A stretch of 36,512 nucleotides of DNA from Eubacterium sp. (GTDB lineage Bacteria > Bacillota > Clostridia > Lachnospirales > Lachnospiraceae), in contig JAFOIV010000107.1 in the NCBI GenBank assembly GCA_017420535.1, forward strand, positions 1-36,512. The letters are read 5' to 3'. The notes under the pieces were generated by a model. That model did not search any database. It had not been told where the DNA came from and saw only the letters and a program-made list of their open reading frames with translations. How positions within the stretch are numbered: position 1 is the first letter of the stretch; every line of letters starts with the position of its first letter. The translations under genes were made by a program, and so were the position numbers. This document shows positions 23,731 to 32,700 of the stretch, one piece after another.

Positions 23731-24957
23731 ATGACTAACAAGAAGATGACTGACAATACGAAAATTATACTGGCATCAGGATCGCCTAGAAGAAAAGAGC
23801 TTCTTTCACAGGCTGGGCTTGAATTTTCAATCGAGATAAGTGATGTGGATGAAACTGTAGATACACAGGATGCAGAAAAAACTGTGAAAGAGCTGGCTGA
23901 AAGAAAAGCAGATGCTGTAGCAAAGAATCATTTGAGGGGGGGAGCTACAGGGAACTTGCAGAACGAAGTTGAAGAAAATATGCAGAGAAATGCAAATTGT
24001 GAGCAGGGCGAAGCTTCAAATGATTCTCAGGGTAAAGTGAATTCTAAGGAAGAGCTTCTTATCGTTTCAGCGGATACGGTGGTTGCTTTGGATAATCATG
24101 TAATCGGAAAGCCGAAGGATGAAGAGGATGCTTTAAAGATACTTATGAGCCTTTCAGGAAAAACTCATGACGTTTATACAGGGGTTTGCTGCATCAGCAT
24201 GCTGGATGGAAATGTAACCACGAAGGATTGTTTTGTGGTAAGGACTGCAGTTACTATGTATGATTTTGATGAATCAGAGGCTTTGGAGTATATTGCAAGC
24301 GGCGAACCGATGGACAAGGCCGGAGCTTACGGAATTCAAGGAATCGGGGCCAGACTTGTGGAAAAAATCGATGGAGATTATAACAATGTTGTAGGATTCC
24401 CATTGGCTACATTTTTAAGAAGAATGGGAAAAATAGAACTGAATGGAAAGTTATATAAAGTTGAAAAACTTCTGGGAAAAGGAAAAGGCGGATATTCATT
24501 TCTTGTAAGTGAGGATGAAAAGAATTACGTATTAAAGCAGATTCACCATGAACCTTGTTCATATTATCAGTTTGGGGATAAGATACAGTCGGAACTTAAT
24601 GATTATAAGAGACTTAAGGAGATTGGGATAAGGCTTCCACTTATGCTGGATGTGGACGTAGAAAAGGAGAGGATTCTTAAGGAATATATCGAGGGAAGTA
24701 TCATTTACGATCTGGTTTTAAATGATCAGATGAAAGATGAATATGTTCGGCAGATGAAGGACATGTGCCAGTTGCTTTATCCGGCCAAAACGAATATTGA
24801 TTATTTTCCTACGAATTTTGTGGTTAAGGGAAATGAAATCTATTATATTGATTATGAATGTAATAACTATATGGAAGAGTGGAACTTCGAAAACTGGGGG
24901 ATCAAATATTGGTCAAAAACCCCGGAATTTATACAGTACGTAGAGGACCATAAATAA
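23731..24957 (+). CDS. Maf nucleotide pyrophosphatase fused to a kinase-like domain
   Basis: A 408-residue fusion. Residues about 10-235 are a Maf/YhdE domain that hydrolyses noncanonical or UTP-type nucleotides: LASGSPRRKELL (14-25), SADTVV (113-118), IGKPKDEEDA, LSGKTHDVYTG. An insert of about 40 polar residues (66-107) interrupts it. Residues about 236-408 are a protein-kinase-like domain: glycine loop GKGKGGYS (249-256), lysine in VLKQ (K269), possible catalytic loop NIDYFPTN (D357, N362) and metal-binding IDYE (D374). I start at ATG 23731 (MTNKKMTDNT), preceded by GAGG; the GTG at 23710 is an alternative. No stop or frameshift separates the halves. Confidence 0.85.
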   Translation: MTNKKMTDNTKIILASGSPRRKELLSQAGLEFSIEISDVDETVDTQDAEKTVKELAERKADAVAKNHLRGGATGNLQNEVEENMQRNANCEQGEASNDSQGKVNSKEELLIVSADTVVALDNHVIGKPKDEEDALKILMSLSGKTHDVYTGVCCISMLDGNVTTKDCFVVRTAVTMYDFDESEALEYIASGEPMDKAGAYGIQGIGARLVEKIDGDYNNVVGFPLATFLRRMGKIELNGKLYKVEKLLGKGKGGYSFLVSEDEKNYVLKQIHHEPCSYYQFGDKIQSELNDYKRLKEIGIRLPLMLDVDVEKERILKEYIEGSIIYDLVLNDQMKDEYVRQMKDMCQLLYPAKTNIDYFPTNFVVKGNEIYYIDYECNNYMEEWNFENWGIKYWSKTPEFIQYVEDHK

Positions 24958-24960
24958 CAG

Positions 24961-25015
24961 GTTAACATAAAAGTGGACCTAGGTCCCGGGGGCAGTGGTC
25001 CATTTTTATGTTAAC
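24961..25015 (+). repeat. Palindromic repeat, copy 11
   Basis: Essentially identical to copy 10: TGGACCTAGG left, core TCCCGGGGG, CAGTGGTCCA right. Confidence 0.95.
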
Positions 25016-25065
25016 TGAATGTTGAACATAGTTCTTGGGAAAGTAACTCATTTTATGGAGGAAAT

Positions 25066-25992
25066 ATGATATATCAAAATATAGCAGGAAAGATTGATAA
25101 GGCGTCAAGTATTATTTTAGGGTGCATGAGGATGCCGGCTTTAAACAAAAATGAAGCTGCGGACCTTATCAGCCATGCATTTGACGATGGGATTAATTAC
25201 TTCGACCATGCGACGATTTATGGAGATGGCGAGGCGGAGATAAGATTCGGCGAGGCATTTAAGGATACAGATCTTAAGAGAGAAGATGTGATAATCCAAA
25301 GCAAATGTGGCCTTCATATCGACAGGCAGGAATTTGACTGGAGTAAAGAAGACATTATAGAGAGCGTTGAGGGCAGCCTTAAGAGGCTTGATATGGATTA
25401 TCTTGATGTGCTTCTTCTTCACAGGCCGGACCTTTTGTTTGATCCGGTTGAGGTGGCAGAGGCATTTGACAGGCTGGAAAAAGAGGGAAAGGTCAGATGT
25501 TTCGGGGTGAGCAATGTTACTCCGGGGCAGCTCGAACTTCTTAGAAAATATGTTAAACAGCCGCTTGTTATAAATCAGCTTCAGTTTTCTTTGGATCAGA
25601 CCCAGCTTATTGACGGGGGCCTTTATATGAACAATATGACTACCGATAGATCGATAGACAGAGATAACGGGGTTCTTGATTATTGCAGGTTAAATGATAT
25701 TACGATCCAGGCCTGGTCTCCGCTTCAGAAGGGGATGTTTGGCGGTTGTTTTATTGGTGACCCGGAATATAAAGAATTAAATGATGTTTTAAAAAAATTA
25801 GCTGATAAATATAAAGTCAGCTCAGCGGCTGTAGCAATAGCATGGATTTTAAGGCATCCGGCTAAAATTCAGACGATAGCCGGCACTATGAATAAGGGAC
25901 ATTTAAAGGATATCTGCGATGCAGCGAGCTTTAGGCTTACGCATCATGAATGGTACGAGTTGTATCTTGCATCAGGTAAGTTCCTGCCATAG
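25066..25992 (+). CDS. Aldo/keto reductase
   Basis: A 308-residue NADPH-dependent oxidoreductase of the AKR TIM-barrel family (similar in layout to E. coli YdhF). The expected catalytic tetrad is visible: D47 (NYFDHA), Y52 (TIYGDGEAE), K80 (IIQSKCG) and H119 (LLLHRPD). Cofactor-binding blocks GVSNVTPGQ and QAWSPLQKG follow, and the C-terminal AIAWILRHPAKIQTIAGTMN is conserved. ATGGAGGAAAT precedes ATG 25066. Its substrate is unknown. It stands alone between palindromes 11 and 12. Confidence 0.93.
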   Translation: MIYQNIAGKIDKASSIILGCMRMPALNKNEAADLISHAFDDGINYFDHATIYGDGEAEIRFGEAFKDTDLKREDVIIQSKCGLHIDRQEFDWSKEDIIESVEGSLKRLDMDYLDVLLLHRPDLLFDPVEVAEAFDRLEKEGKVRCFGVSNVTPGQLELLRKYVKQPLVINQLQFSLDQTQLIDGGLYMNNMTTDRSIDRDNGVLDYCRLNDITIQAWSPLQKGMFGGCFIGDPEYKELNDVLKKLADKYKVSSAAVAIAWILRHPAKIQTIAGTMNKGHLKDICDAASFRLTHHEWYELYLASGKFLP

Positions 25993-26002
25993 TATTTTGT
26001 TG

Positions 26003-26057
26003 GTTAACATAAAAATGGACCATAGTCCCGGGGGCAGTGGTCCATTTTTATGTTAAC
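26003..26057 (+). repeat. Palindromic repeat, copy 12, next to the RAYT gene
   Basis: GTTAACATAAAAATGGACC, core TCCCGGGGG, CAGTGG right inner arm. It is 50 bases from the 3' end of the transposase gene. Confidence 0.95.
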
Positions 26058-26107
26058 TGAAAAAAACGTAATTTTATAGGATTTTTTTACTGTGGTTTGC
26101 TTTTATA

Positions 26108-26893
26108 TTATGTTTCAGTTGCCGCGGAAGAGCAGATTCGTTTTACGGTTGTTGTTGAAACCGCCATAACTCGAGAAATTTGTTTTATAGTCAGTCCCTT
26201 TTTCTTTAATATGCGAATATAGTTATTTCGCGTAACTCGCGGCAGAGCAGCGGTGGCAGAAACGGATGGAAGTCCGGTTACCTCTTTATAAATTCTAAGA
26301 GCATCTTCATCAGTCATATAATTACTTTTTTTCTCAATAAAAGAAAATGATTTTTCATCAATAAGATTAAAATTATGAGCGAAGAAACGATGCAGAGCTT
26401 CTTTGCTGCCAAATAAGTTGATGGCATAAGTAACATTTACAAGGGGATTATGGGCACCATAATAAGCATTGAAACTGCTCCAGCGGTACTCAGAAGGTAC
26501 AAGGCAGACGCCGGCTTTGACTGGATTGTTATGAATATAGATCAGTGTATATAGAAAATAGTGCTCAGATTCCACAACGAAACTGCTGTATCTTTCCTGA
26601 AAGAGCGAACCGGATCGTTCATATTTTTTGTTGTACCATTGGACAAACTTTGAGCCAAGGCTCTGGAAGAATAAAGATATGTTGTTCAAATCGGAACGCA
26701 GCATAAAATGGACGTGAGTATCCATTACACAATAGGCTAATATATCAATACCATATTTTTCCTTACTAATCGATAAGGTTGAAAGAAATTTGAGATAGTC
26801 GGAGTTCTCTTCAAAAATGATACGATGATTAATAGAACGAAGTATGATATGATATATGCCAGTAGAACTAGTACGTCTATGTTTTCTTGGCAT
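26108..26893 (-). CDS. RAYT-type Y1 HUH transposase
   Basis: A 261-residue single-strand-DNA endonuclease of the REP-associated tyrosine transposase group (Y1_Tnp). The HUH motif is H60-V61-H62 in VMDTHVHFML, and the candidate catalytic tyrosine is Y119 in the family block YIHNNPVKAG. GSLFQERYSS and EYRWSSFNAYYG are also typical. The C-terminal 45 residues form an added helix-turn-helix (TIKQISRVMAVSTTTVKRI) seen in several Firmicute members. AAAGGAG precedes ATG 26893. Gene and domain length look intact. It is not flanked by a close inverted pair of ends, so it is a domesticated-looking single-copy gene, and the palindromes nearby are its likely substrate. Confidence 0.93.
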   Translation of the reverse strand: MPRKHRRTSSTGIYHIILRSINHRIIFEENSDYLKFLSTLSISKEKYGIDILAYCVMDTHVHFMLRSDLNNISLFFQSLGSKFVQWYNKKYERSGSLFQERYSSFVVESEHYFLYTLIYIHNNPVKAGVCLVPSEYRWSSFNAYYGAHNPLVNVTYAINLFGSKEALHRFFAHNFNLIDEKSFSFIEKKSNYMTDEDALRIYKEVTGLPSVSATAALPRVTRNNYIRILKKKGLTIKQISRVMAVSTTTVKRICSSAATET

Positions 26894-27040
26894 AAGTACT
26901 CCTTTAAAAGAATTTTATAGAATTGTTAATAGTAAGTTGATTATATTATCAATTTTGGAAACTTACAATAGAGGAAATGAGTTCCGTGGATATAATAAAT
27001 GGGTAAATGTCTCTCGCGGATATATATTAGGAGGAATTAA

Positions 27041-27481
27041 ATGAAATTTGGATGGATAAATTTTGTTGGGGCGGCAATCGTTTTTCTGATGATGGTGCCG
27101 AATATTATTTACGCAAAAAAAAATAAAGATGAGAAGAATCACTGCATAAATCATTTTATGAATATAATAGAGCAGATTGGAAGATACGGCTGTATAGTGC
27201 TGATGTGGATGCCGCTTCTTATCTGGAAGTTTGGATTTAAAAGCGTATTTGAAATGGTCCTTTACGTGATAGGTAATTTGCTTCTTCTTTTTGCATATTA
27301 TATTGTATTTGCGATTTATATGAGAAAGAAGCGCGCGGGGCTTGCAATGGCACTGGCTATAATTCCAAGTTTCATTTTTATATTTAGTGGTGTTTTACTA
27401 AGACACTGGCTGCTAGTGGTGTTTGCGGTGTTATTTTTCATAGGACATATATATGTAACCTGGCAAAATGCCAAATACTAG
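27041..27481 (+). CDS. Small polytopic membrane protein of unknown function
   Basis: A 146-residue protein with four to five hydrophobic segments (for example WINFVGAAIVFLMMVPNIIYA, VLMWMPLLIWKFGF, LLLLFAYYIVFAIYM), with basic loops such as AKKNKDEKNH and MRKKRAG. AGGAGG precedes ATG 27041. I do not recognise the family. It lies after the RAYT gene, divergent from it, and converges with bioB. The G of its TAG stop is the first base of palindrome copy 13. Confidence 0.75.
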   Translation: MKFGWINFVGAAIVFLMMVPNIIYAKKNKDEKNHCINHFMNIIEQIGRYGCIVLMWMPLLIWKFGFKSVFEMVLYVIGNLLLLFAYYIVFAIYMRKKRAGLAMALAIIPSFIFIFSGVLLRHWLLVVFAVLFFIGHIYVTWQNAKY

Positions 27482-27535
27482 TTAACATAAAAATGAGCCA
27501 TAGCCTCCGGGACTATGGCTCATTTTTATGTTAAC
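27481..27535 (-). repeat. Palindromic repeat, copy 13, supplying two stop codons
   Basis: GTTAACATAAAAATGAGCC, core CCTCCGGGA, GGCTCATTTTTATGTTAAC. Its first base completes the TAG of the membrane protein, and its right arm contains the TAA stop of bioB (27531-27533 on the minus strand). It exactly fills the gap between the two convergent genes. Confidence 0.95.
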
Positions 27536-28493
27536 TAACGATGCGGCCGAGTTCTTTAAGCATGGCCATGTCTTCTTTTATTGTGGCGCCGGATGTGGTG
27601 AGCATATTGCCTGTGATTGAAGCTGAGGCACCACATGAAAATGCCTTCTTTCCATTATCTTTCATAAGTATTCTTCCGCCTGCGAGACGAATGTCCGCAT
27701 CAGGATTAATGAAACGGTAAATCGCAATGCAGCGAAGAATATCATTTTCACTGATCCTCTTAATATTTTCAAACGGAGTTCCAGGGATTGGAACAAGGGT
27801 ATTAACGGGAATTGACTTGATATCCAGGGCTCTTAATTCAAAAGCCATGTCAATTCGGTCAATCCAGCCCTCCCCCATGCCAATGATACCGCCGGAGCAG
27901 ACATTCAGTCCCGCGGCTTTTGCACGCCTGATATTTTCAATTTTTTCATCGTAGCTGTGGGTGCTGCAGACCTTTTCAAAATAATTTCTTGATGATTCAA
28001 GGTTGCAATGAACGTATTTAACGCCTGCATTTTTAAGGCGGATAAATTGCTCATCGGTTAAGAAACCAAGAGAGCAGCAAAGATTTATGTCAGCTTCGCG
28101 ACTCATTTTCTCATAGATGGAAATGATCCTTTCAAAGTCAGCAGCTGATGGGCAGCGGCCAGAATTTACCATGGCAAAGCGCTTAACACCGGCGTCAGCG
28201 TTCGCTTTGGCAGTGGCGATCACGGTCTCGTCGGGAAGAAGAGAATGAACGTCACAGTTACATTTGTTATGGCCTGACTGGGCGCAGAATTTACAATCTT
28301 CACTGCAGCGGCCCTCAATGCCACTGATAATGGAGCAAAGGTTTACCTTATTTGCCATAAATGCGGCGCGGATCTTGTCCGCTTCCTGACAAAGAGTATC
28401 TAAATCGGCGTCGAGAAGAAGGAGAGCAGTTTCTTTATCTATCTTCTTACCGTTTATAATTTCCTGGCTAAGTTTTTTTAAATCTATCTTCAT
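27531..28493 (-). CDS. bioB: Biotin synthase
   Basis: A 320-residue radical SAM enzyme that inserts sulfur into dethiobiotin. The SAM-cluster motif is C63-x3-C67-x2-C70 (CSEDCKFCAQ), followed by MVNSGRCPS, LCCSLGFL, CNLESSRNYF, CSGGIIGMGE, and the late IRLAGGR with the arginine that ligates the auxiliary cluster. The length is standard. A clear ribosome-binding site is not obvious before ATG 28493. Upstream lies a promoter overlapped by a BirA-type operator. No other biotin genes are in the window, so the cell may finish imported or elsewhere-made dethiobiotin. Confidence 0.95.
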   Translation of the reverse strand: MKIDLKKLSQEIINGKKIDKETALLLLDADLDTLCQEADKIRAAFMANKVNLCSIISGIEGRCSEDCKFCAQSGHNKCNCDVHSLLPDETVIATAKANADAGVKRFAMVNSGRCPSAADFERIISIYEKMSREADINLCCSLGFLTDEQFIRLKNAGVKYVHCNLESSRNYFEKVCSTHSYDEKIENIRRAKAAGLNVCSGGIIGMGEGWIDRIDMAFELRALDIKSIPVNTLVPIPGTPFENIKRISENDILRCIAIYRFINPDADIRLAGGRILMKDNGKKAFSCGASASITGNMLTTSGATIKEDMAMLKELGRIVS

Positions 28494-28528
28494 ATTTTTA
28501 ATCCTCGTTTCGTTTCTTACGACATATT

Positions 28529-28556
28529 ATTTTAATAAAAAAAATCAATTTGTCAA
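28529..28556 (-). promoter_or_regulatory. bioB promoter (minus strand)
   Basis: On the minus strand: TTGACA (28556-28551), 16-base spacer, TAAAAT (28534-28529). The -35 box lies within the left half of the BirA box. Confidence 0.7.
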
Positions 28557-28581
28557 CCGGAAACTAAGTAATGGTTGACAA
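28550..28581. promoter_or_regulatory. BirA-type biotin operator
   Basis: TTGTCAACC (28550-28558), 14-base spacer, GGTTGACAA (28573-28581). The arms are exact reverse complements and the form matches the known BirA consensus TTGTAAACC-N14/15-GGTTTACAA. It would repress bioB when biotin is plentiful. Confidence 0.85.
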
Positions 28582-28603
28582 AAAAGGTGGAGCCGCTGCC
28601 AAG

Positions 28604-28658
28604 GTTAACATAAAAGTGGACCACTGCCCCCGGGACCTTGGTCCACTTTTATGTTAAC
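28604..28658 (-). repeat. Palindromic repeat, copy 14, between divergent promoters
   Basis: GTTAACATAAAAGTGGACC, core CCCCCGGGA, GGTCCACTTTTATGTTAAC. It lies upstream of both bioB and the transglutaminase-like gene, so it cannot be a terminator for either. Confidence 0.93.
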
Positions 28659-28698
28659 TATGGCAGATTATTTCTGTTGTAAAAAGAGATAGAAAATA

Positions 28699-28707
28699 TG
28701 TTATAAT
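28699..28707 (+). promoter_or_regulatory. Extended -10 promoter of the transglutaminase-like gene
   Basis: TG-T-TATAAT (28699-28707), about 30 bases before the start codon. A TTGTAA 19 bases upstream is a weak -35 candidate. Confidence 0.55.
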
Positions 28708-28737
28708 TCTAATGAATTAATGAAAGGCGGGGTTTTT

Positions 28738-29640
28738 ATGAAGGGGAAAATCAAGATTAAATATATCATTATAATCTGTTTGATGATTCTTTTAGCGGTA
28801 GCTGTGGGATATATAATTTATATCAAGCTTACACCTAATAAACTGATGGTATCTTATGTTCAAACCAAAGAAGAAGTCTACAACATGGAGTGCGGTATCA
28901 TTTATAATTCCAAGACATTCAGAAGTGCTGAAAAAACTACTATCAAATATGATATGGATAACCCAGTGTATCAGGAGTTGAGGGAAAAATACAATCTGAT
29001 AGATCTTGCTGGAAATGGTTCTGAGTTCGACAAAGCAGTTAATCTTATGGATTATTTTTCAAATAAAATGGAACATGATGGAAATTTTTCTGGATATACG
29101 AAGGATATGAATGCGCTGTATCTCCTTGATTTTGCGCTGGGTGAAACAAAGCATGGTATTCACTGCAGGGCCAAGGCTCAGATCATGAATGAAGAATATC
29201 TGGCGCTGGGAATATATTCGCGTAAACTTTGGATAAACCCATTTTCAATTTATGATGGCGAATGCCATGTTGTAAATGAAATCTGGGACAGTAATTATAA
29301 GAAATGGATTATGTTGGACACGACTAACGATATTTATTGGATCGGTGAGGAAAATGTTCCTTTGTCCGCGCTTGAAGTAAGGCAGAAGTTTGCAGATCAG
29401 GAATTGGTTACTCCTGTTGTTCCGGGAGAAAGCACCGATGATCTTAATGAATTAAGGGAAAAGCATATGGATCTTATCCTTTATACGGCAAAGAACATGT
29501 CATATATGCAATACTTTTTAAATTATGGAATAGGAGAAGACGATATCATTTATTCGCTTTTGCCTGAAACTATGGAACCAGTGGATAGCTGTCTTATTTC
29601 TGAAGATACAGTTAAGGCACCACCAACACTTGAAGAATAA
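28738..29640 (+). CDS. Membrane-anchored transglutaminase-like protein
   Basis: A 300-residue protein. Residues 8-30 form one N-terminal membrane anchor, with the rest predicted outside. The core shows a transglutaminase-like catalytic triad: C143 (GIHCRAKAQIM), H177 (GECHVVNEIW) and D194 (WIMLDTTND), in the right order and spacing. In bacteria such proteins are mostly cysteine proteases or cell-envelope enzymes. The actual reaction is unknown. I start at ATG 28738 (MKGKIKIKYI), which has AAAGGCGG upstream. The downstream J-domain gene is separated by degraded palindrome copy 15. Confidence 0.85.
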   Translation: MKGKIKIKYIIIICLMILLAVAVGYIIYIKLTPNKLMVSYVQTKEEVYNMECGIIYNSKTFRSAEKTTIKYDMDNPVYQELREKYNLIDLAGNGSEFDKAVNLMDYFSNKMEHDGNFSGYTKDMNALYLLDFALGETKHGIHCRAKAQIMNEEYLALGIYSRKLWINPFSIYDGECHVVNEIWDSNYKKWIMLDTTNDIYWIGEENVPLSALEVRQKFADQELVTPVVPGESTDDLNELREKHMDLILYTAKNMSYMQYFLNYGIGEDDIIYSLLPETMEPVDSCLISEDTVKAPPTLEE

Positions 29641-29644
29641 TCCA

Positions 29645-29709
29645 GTTAACATAAAAATGAACCAAGGTAAATGGACCAAGGTGCCAGGCTACATGGCTCA
29701 TTTTTGTAT
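29645..29709. repeat. Palindromic repeat, copy 15 (degraded)
   Basis: A good left arm GTTAACATAAAAATGAACC, then an internal duplication (ACCAAGGTAAATGGACCAAGG) and a right arm reduced to TGGCTCATTTTTGTATA. Confidence 0.7.
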
Positions 29710-29733
29710 ATAATTTTTTATGGGAGAAACAAA

Positions 29734-32700
29734 ATGACTAAAGATATGTGGGAAACATTGGGTATTGAGGAAACAAAAGACCGAGAAACAATTCTCAATG
29801 CCTATAGAAACAAGGTTGTTACAGTAAATCCTGAGGATGATCAGGAAGGGTTCATGAAGCTTAGAGAGGCATATGAAGCTGCAATCAGGTTTGCAGAAAA
29901 TGACTCTGAGAAAACTAAGAATCCAAACAATGAAATAAGATACTCTGATAATGATGAAGTAGATGCGGCAGTTAAGACTCATATTAAGAAACTAGAAGTA
30001 ATCTATAATGATATTGATAAGAGAAGAAATCCAGAACTTTGGAGAGAATGGCTGGATGATGAGGTCTGCAAGAATCTTGACAGCGTAGATCCTATGTGTG
30101 AAGCACTTCTCGTTTTTTTGATGAAGAATCACTGTATTCCATTTAAAATGTGGAAAATGATGGATGAAAGATTTGGTTTTGTTGGTAACAAGGAGAATCT
30201 TTCAGAAAAATTCGCTGGGGAATATCTGGAATTCATCGAGATCCAGTGTAAAAACGATGATTATGGGGATTATGATGATTACTCAAAAAGAGACATTTAC
30301 TATGAGTTTTTTTCTGATCTGATTCCTGAAATCTCGGTTTATGCAGATGAAAAAATTTATGAGGCAAGGGAATTCCCATATGCTGATGATGAATACATCA
30401 GTAATATGCTGAGGATTAGTGCTTATTTTAATGATTATTTTGACAACTACCTTTACTTTAAGAAGACGGGAGAGAAGGAGCATAAGGAGGAAATGGATAA
30501 GAGCATTACCTTTATCTCCAATATCCTTGAAAGATGTGACAGAGCTAAGATTTTCACTCCGGTTGAGCTTGGAGCAAGGATTCTTCTTCTTGAAATTGAG
30601 GGAAAATGTGACATGGCATTTAAGCTTTCAAAGGCAGTATTTGAGCGCTGGGAAAAGCTGCATTATTACGCCACAAATAATGCCATGAAGATTCTTATTA
30701 AGAACATTGATCGATTTGAAAATAAAACTGAGATACTTAATAAAATCTATGAAAAGGTTGAGAAACTTGAGGAGCTTCATCCTGAGTATAATTCAACAAA
30801 GAAAGTAAGATTCGCCCTTTTCATGCTGGATAACCAGTTTAAGGAAGCAGATGAAAAGATCAGAGAGGTCCTGAATGAAAATAGTAGTGACCTGGAGGCC
30901 GTAATCTTCTTTAAGATCGTTACGGATAAAGAAACAGAAATCTATAATGAGAATATGAAAAATGGCTCTGTGTCCGAACAGGAAAAGATGGATGCGGCTT
31001 TAAGATATTATCAGAATACGGATATTGATCACGCACTGTTAACCTTAAATAAGATTGAAGGAGATCAGGTGGATCAGTATGAATACCATAAGCTGTACAG
31101 CATTTGTTATTCTGAAAAGAAAAAATATGACTTGGCAGAGGAACATTTTAAAATATGGAAAGAATTGCTTGAGCAGATTGTAAACAGCAACGAACCCTTC
31201 AGTGAAAAAGATGAGGAAAAAGCTAAGAACGTCGCACAATGCTATATGAAATATGCTTTTTGCCTTGAAAAGTTAGGCAAAATAAAAGAAGCTGAGGAAC
31301 TTTATAAAAAAGATATAGAATTTAGTAATTCACAAGCTGAGATAAGATTCAAGGAAGCTTACGGTAAATTCCTTCAGAATTGTAAAAGATATGATGAAGC
31401 TATGAGGATATGGGAGGAGTTTATTAAAAAACCTGATTTTGCCCTTCTTGGCTATATACATAGGCAGGAAACGGCATATAAAATGCAGCGCGGCCAGATG
31501 GTAGTTGATGATTACTATGAGATCATTAACAGATATAGATTATATCCTAAGGCATATTACTATGCGGCAGATGTATTTTATATTTATGATCAGATCGAAG
31601 AGGCTAAAAAGGTATTAGAAAATGCAAAAAAAGAAGGACTTTCAAGTGATCTGCTTAGAATGTTAAATGCCAGAATCCTTCGTACAAGGGGCTTTAATAC
31701 ATATGAGGAATATGCAAGGGGCCAGTCAGAGGTAACCCAGATCTACGATAAGGTCCTTAGAAATATCGAAGCTTCAAAGTATAAATATAGTAACGATAAT
31801 GATGTGTCAGACGTAATGGATGAACTTGAGATGGTTTATGGCGAAGTGGCATCATTTTACTTAAGATTAGTTGATAGAAATAATAATAATATAGAATTAA
31901 ATAAAGCTGAAGAGTATGTAAATAAAGGACTTTCAGTAAATCCTAAAGGATGGCGTCTGCTTTTAATTCTGGCGGATATAAAAGAAAAAAAGGGCTATAA
32001 GGCTGATGACATTTATAGAAAGCTTATGGATTATTATCCTAAAAGTGGTAATGCTTATTTTGAATATGCTAATTACCTTGAGCGTAAGAATCCTAGGGGA
32101 GTTCAGGAAGACAAATGCTTCTACTATGAAAAAACTATAGAATATGATTCAGAAAATATCGAAGCTTTAAAGAAACTGAAGGATATTTACATTTCAAAAT
32201 ATAGGAATAATAGAAATGATACCTCCCTCTATCGAAAAGCTGTTGATTATGCTAACAGAATGCTGAAATTAAATCCTGATGCACATTATTATGTGGAAAG
32301 AGGATTTGTATATTTAGACGGCGGTGACTTTGATTATGCTATTGCTGATGGGCTTTCAGCTATTGAAGCAGATCAGGATTATGGATATGCCTACAACATG
32401 CTGTGCAAGGTATATTACAGAAAAAATGATTTAGAAAAAGCCATTGAAAATGGAGAGAAAGCAATTAAACTGCTGAACAATGATGAGAATAGATTTTCTG
32501 CAGTATTCTATAACCTTATCAAGGCTTATGAAAAAGCAATGAGATACGATGAGGCCTTAGCAACACTTGATGAGGCTTTAAAGTATTATGATGAAGAGGA
32601 AAGTGATAGAGACATTTATGAAAGAATTTATCGAAAAAAGAAAGATAAAACAAATGCTCAAAAGTTAGGTACCAGAAGATTAAATATGGATCTTGTAGAC

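Noticed and set aside
26108-26893. The Y1 transposase as an ordinary IS200/IS605 element
   Set aside because: No TnpB gene, no conserved left and right end hairpins immediately flanking it, and the family motifs (YIHNNPVKAG, C-terminal helix-turn-helix, length 261) fit RAYT rather than the roughly 150-residue IS200 TnpA.
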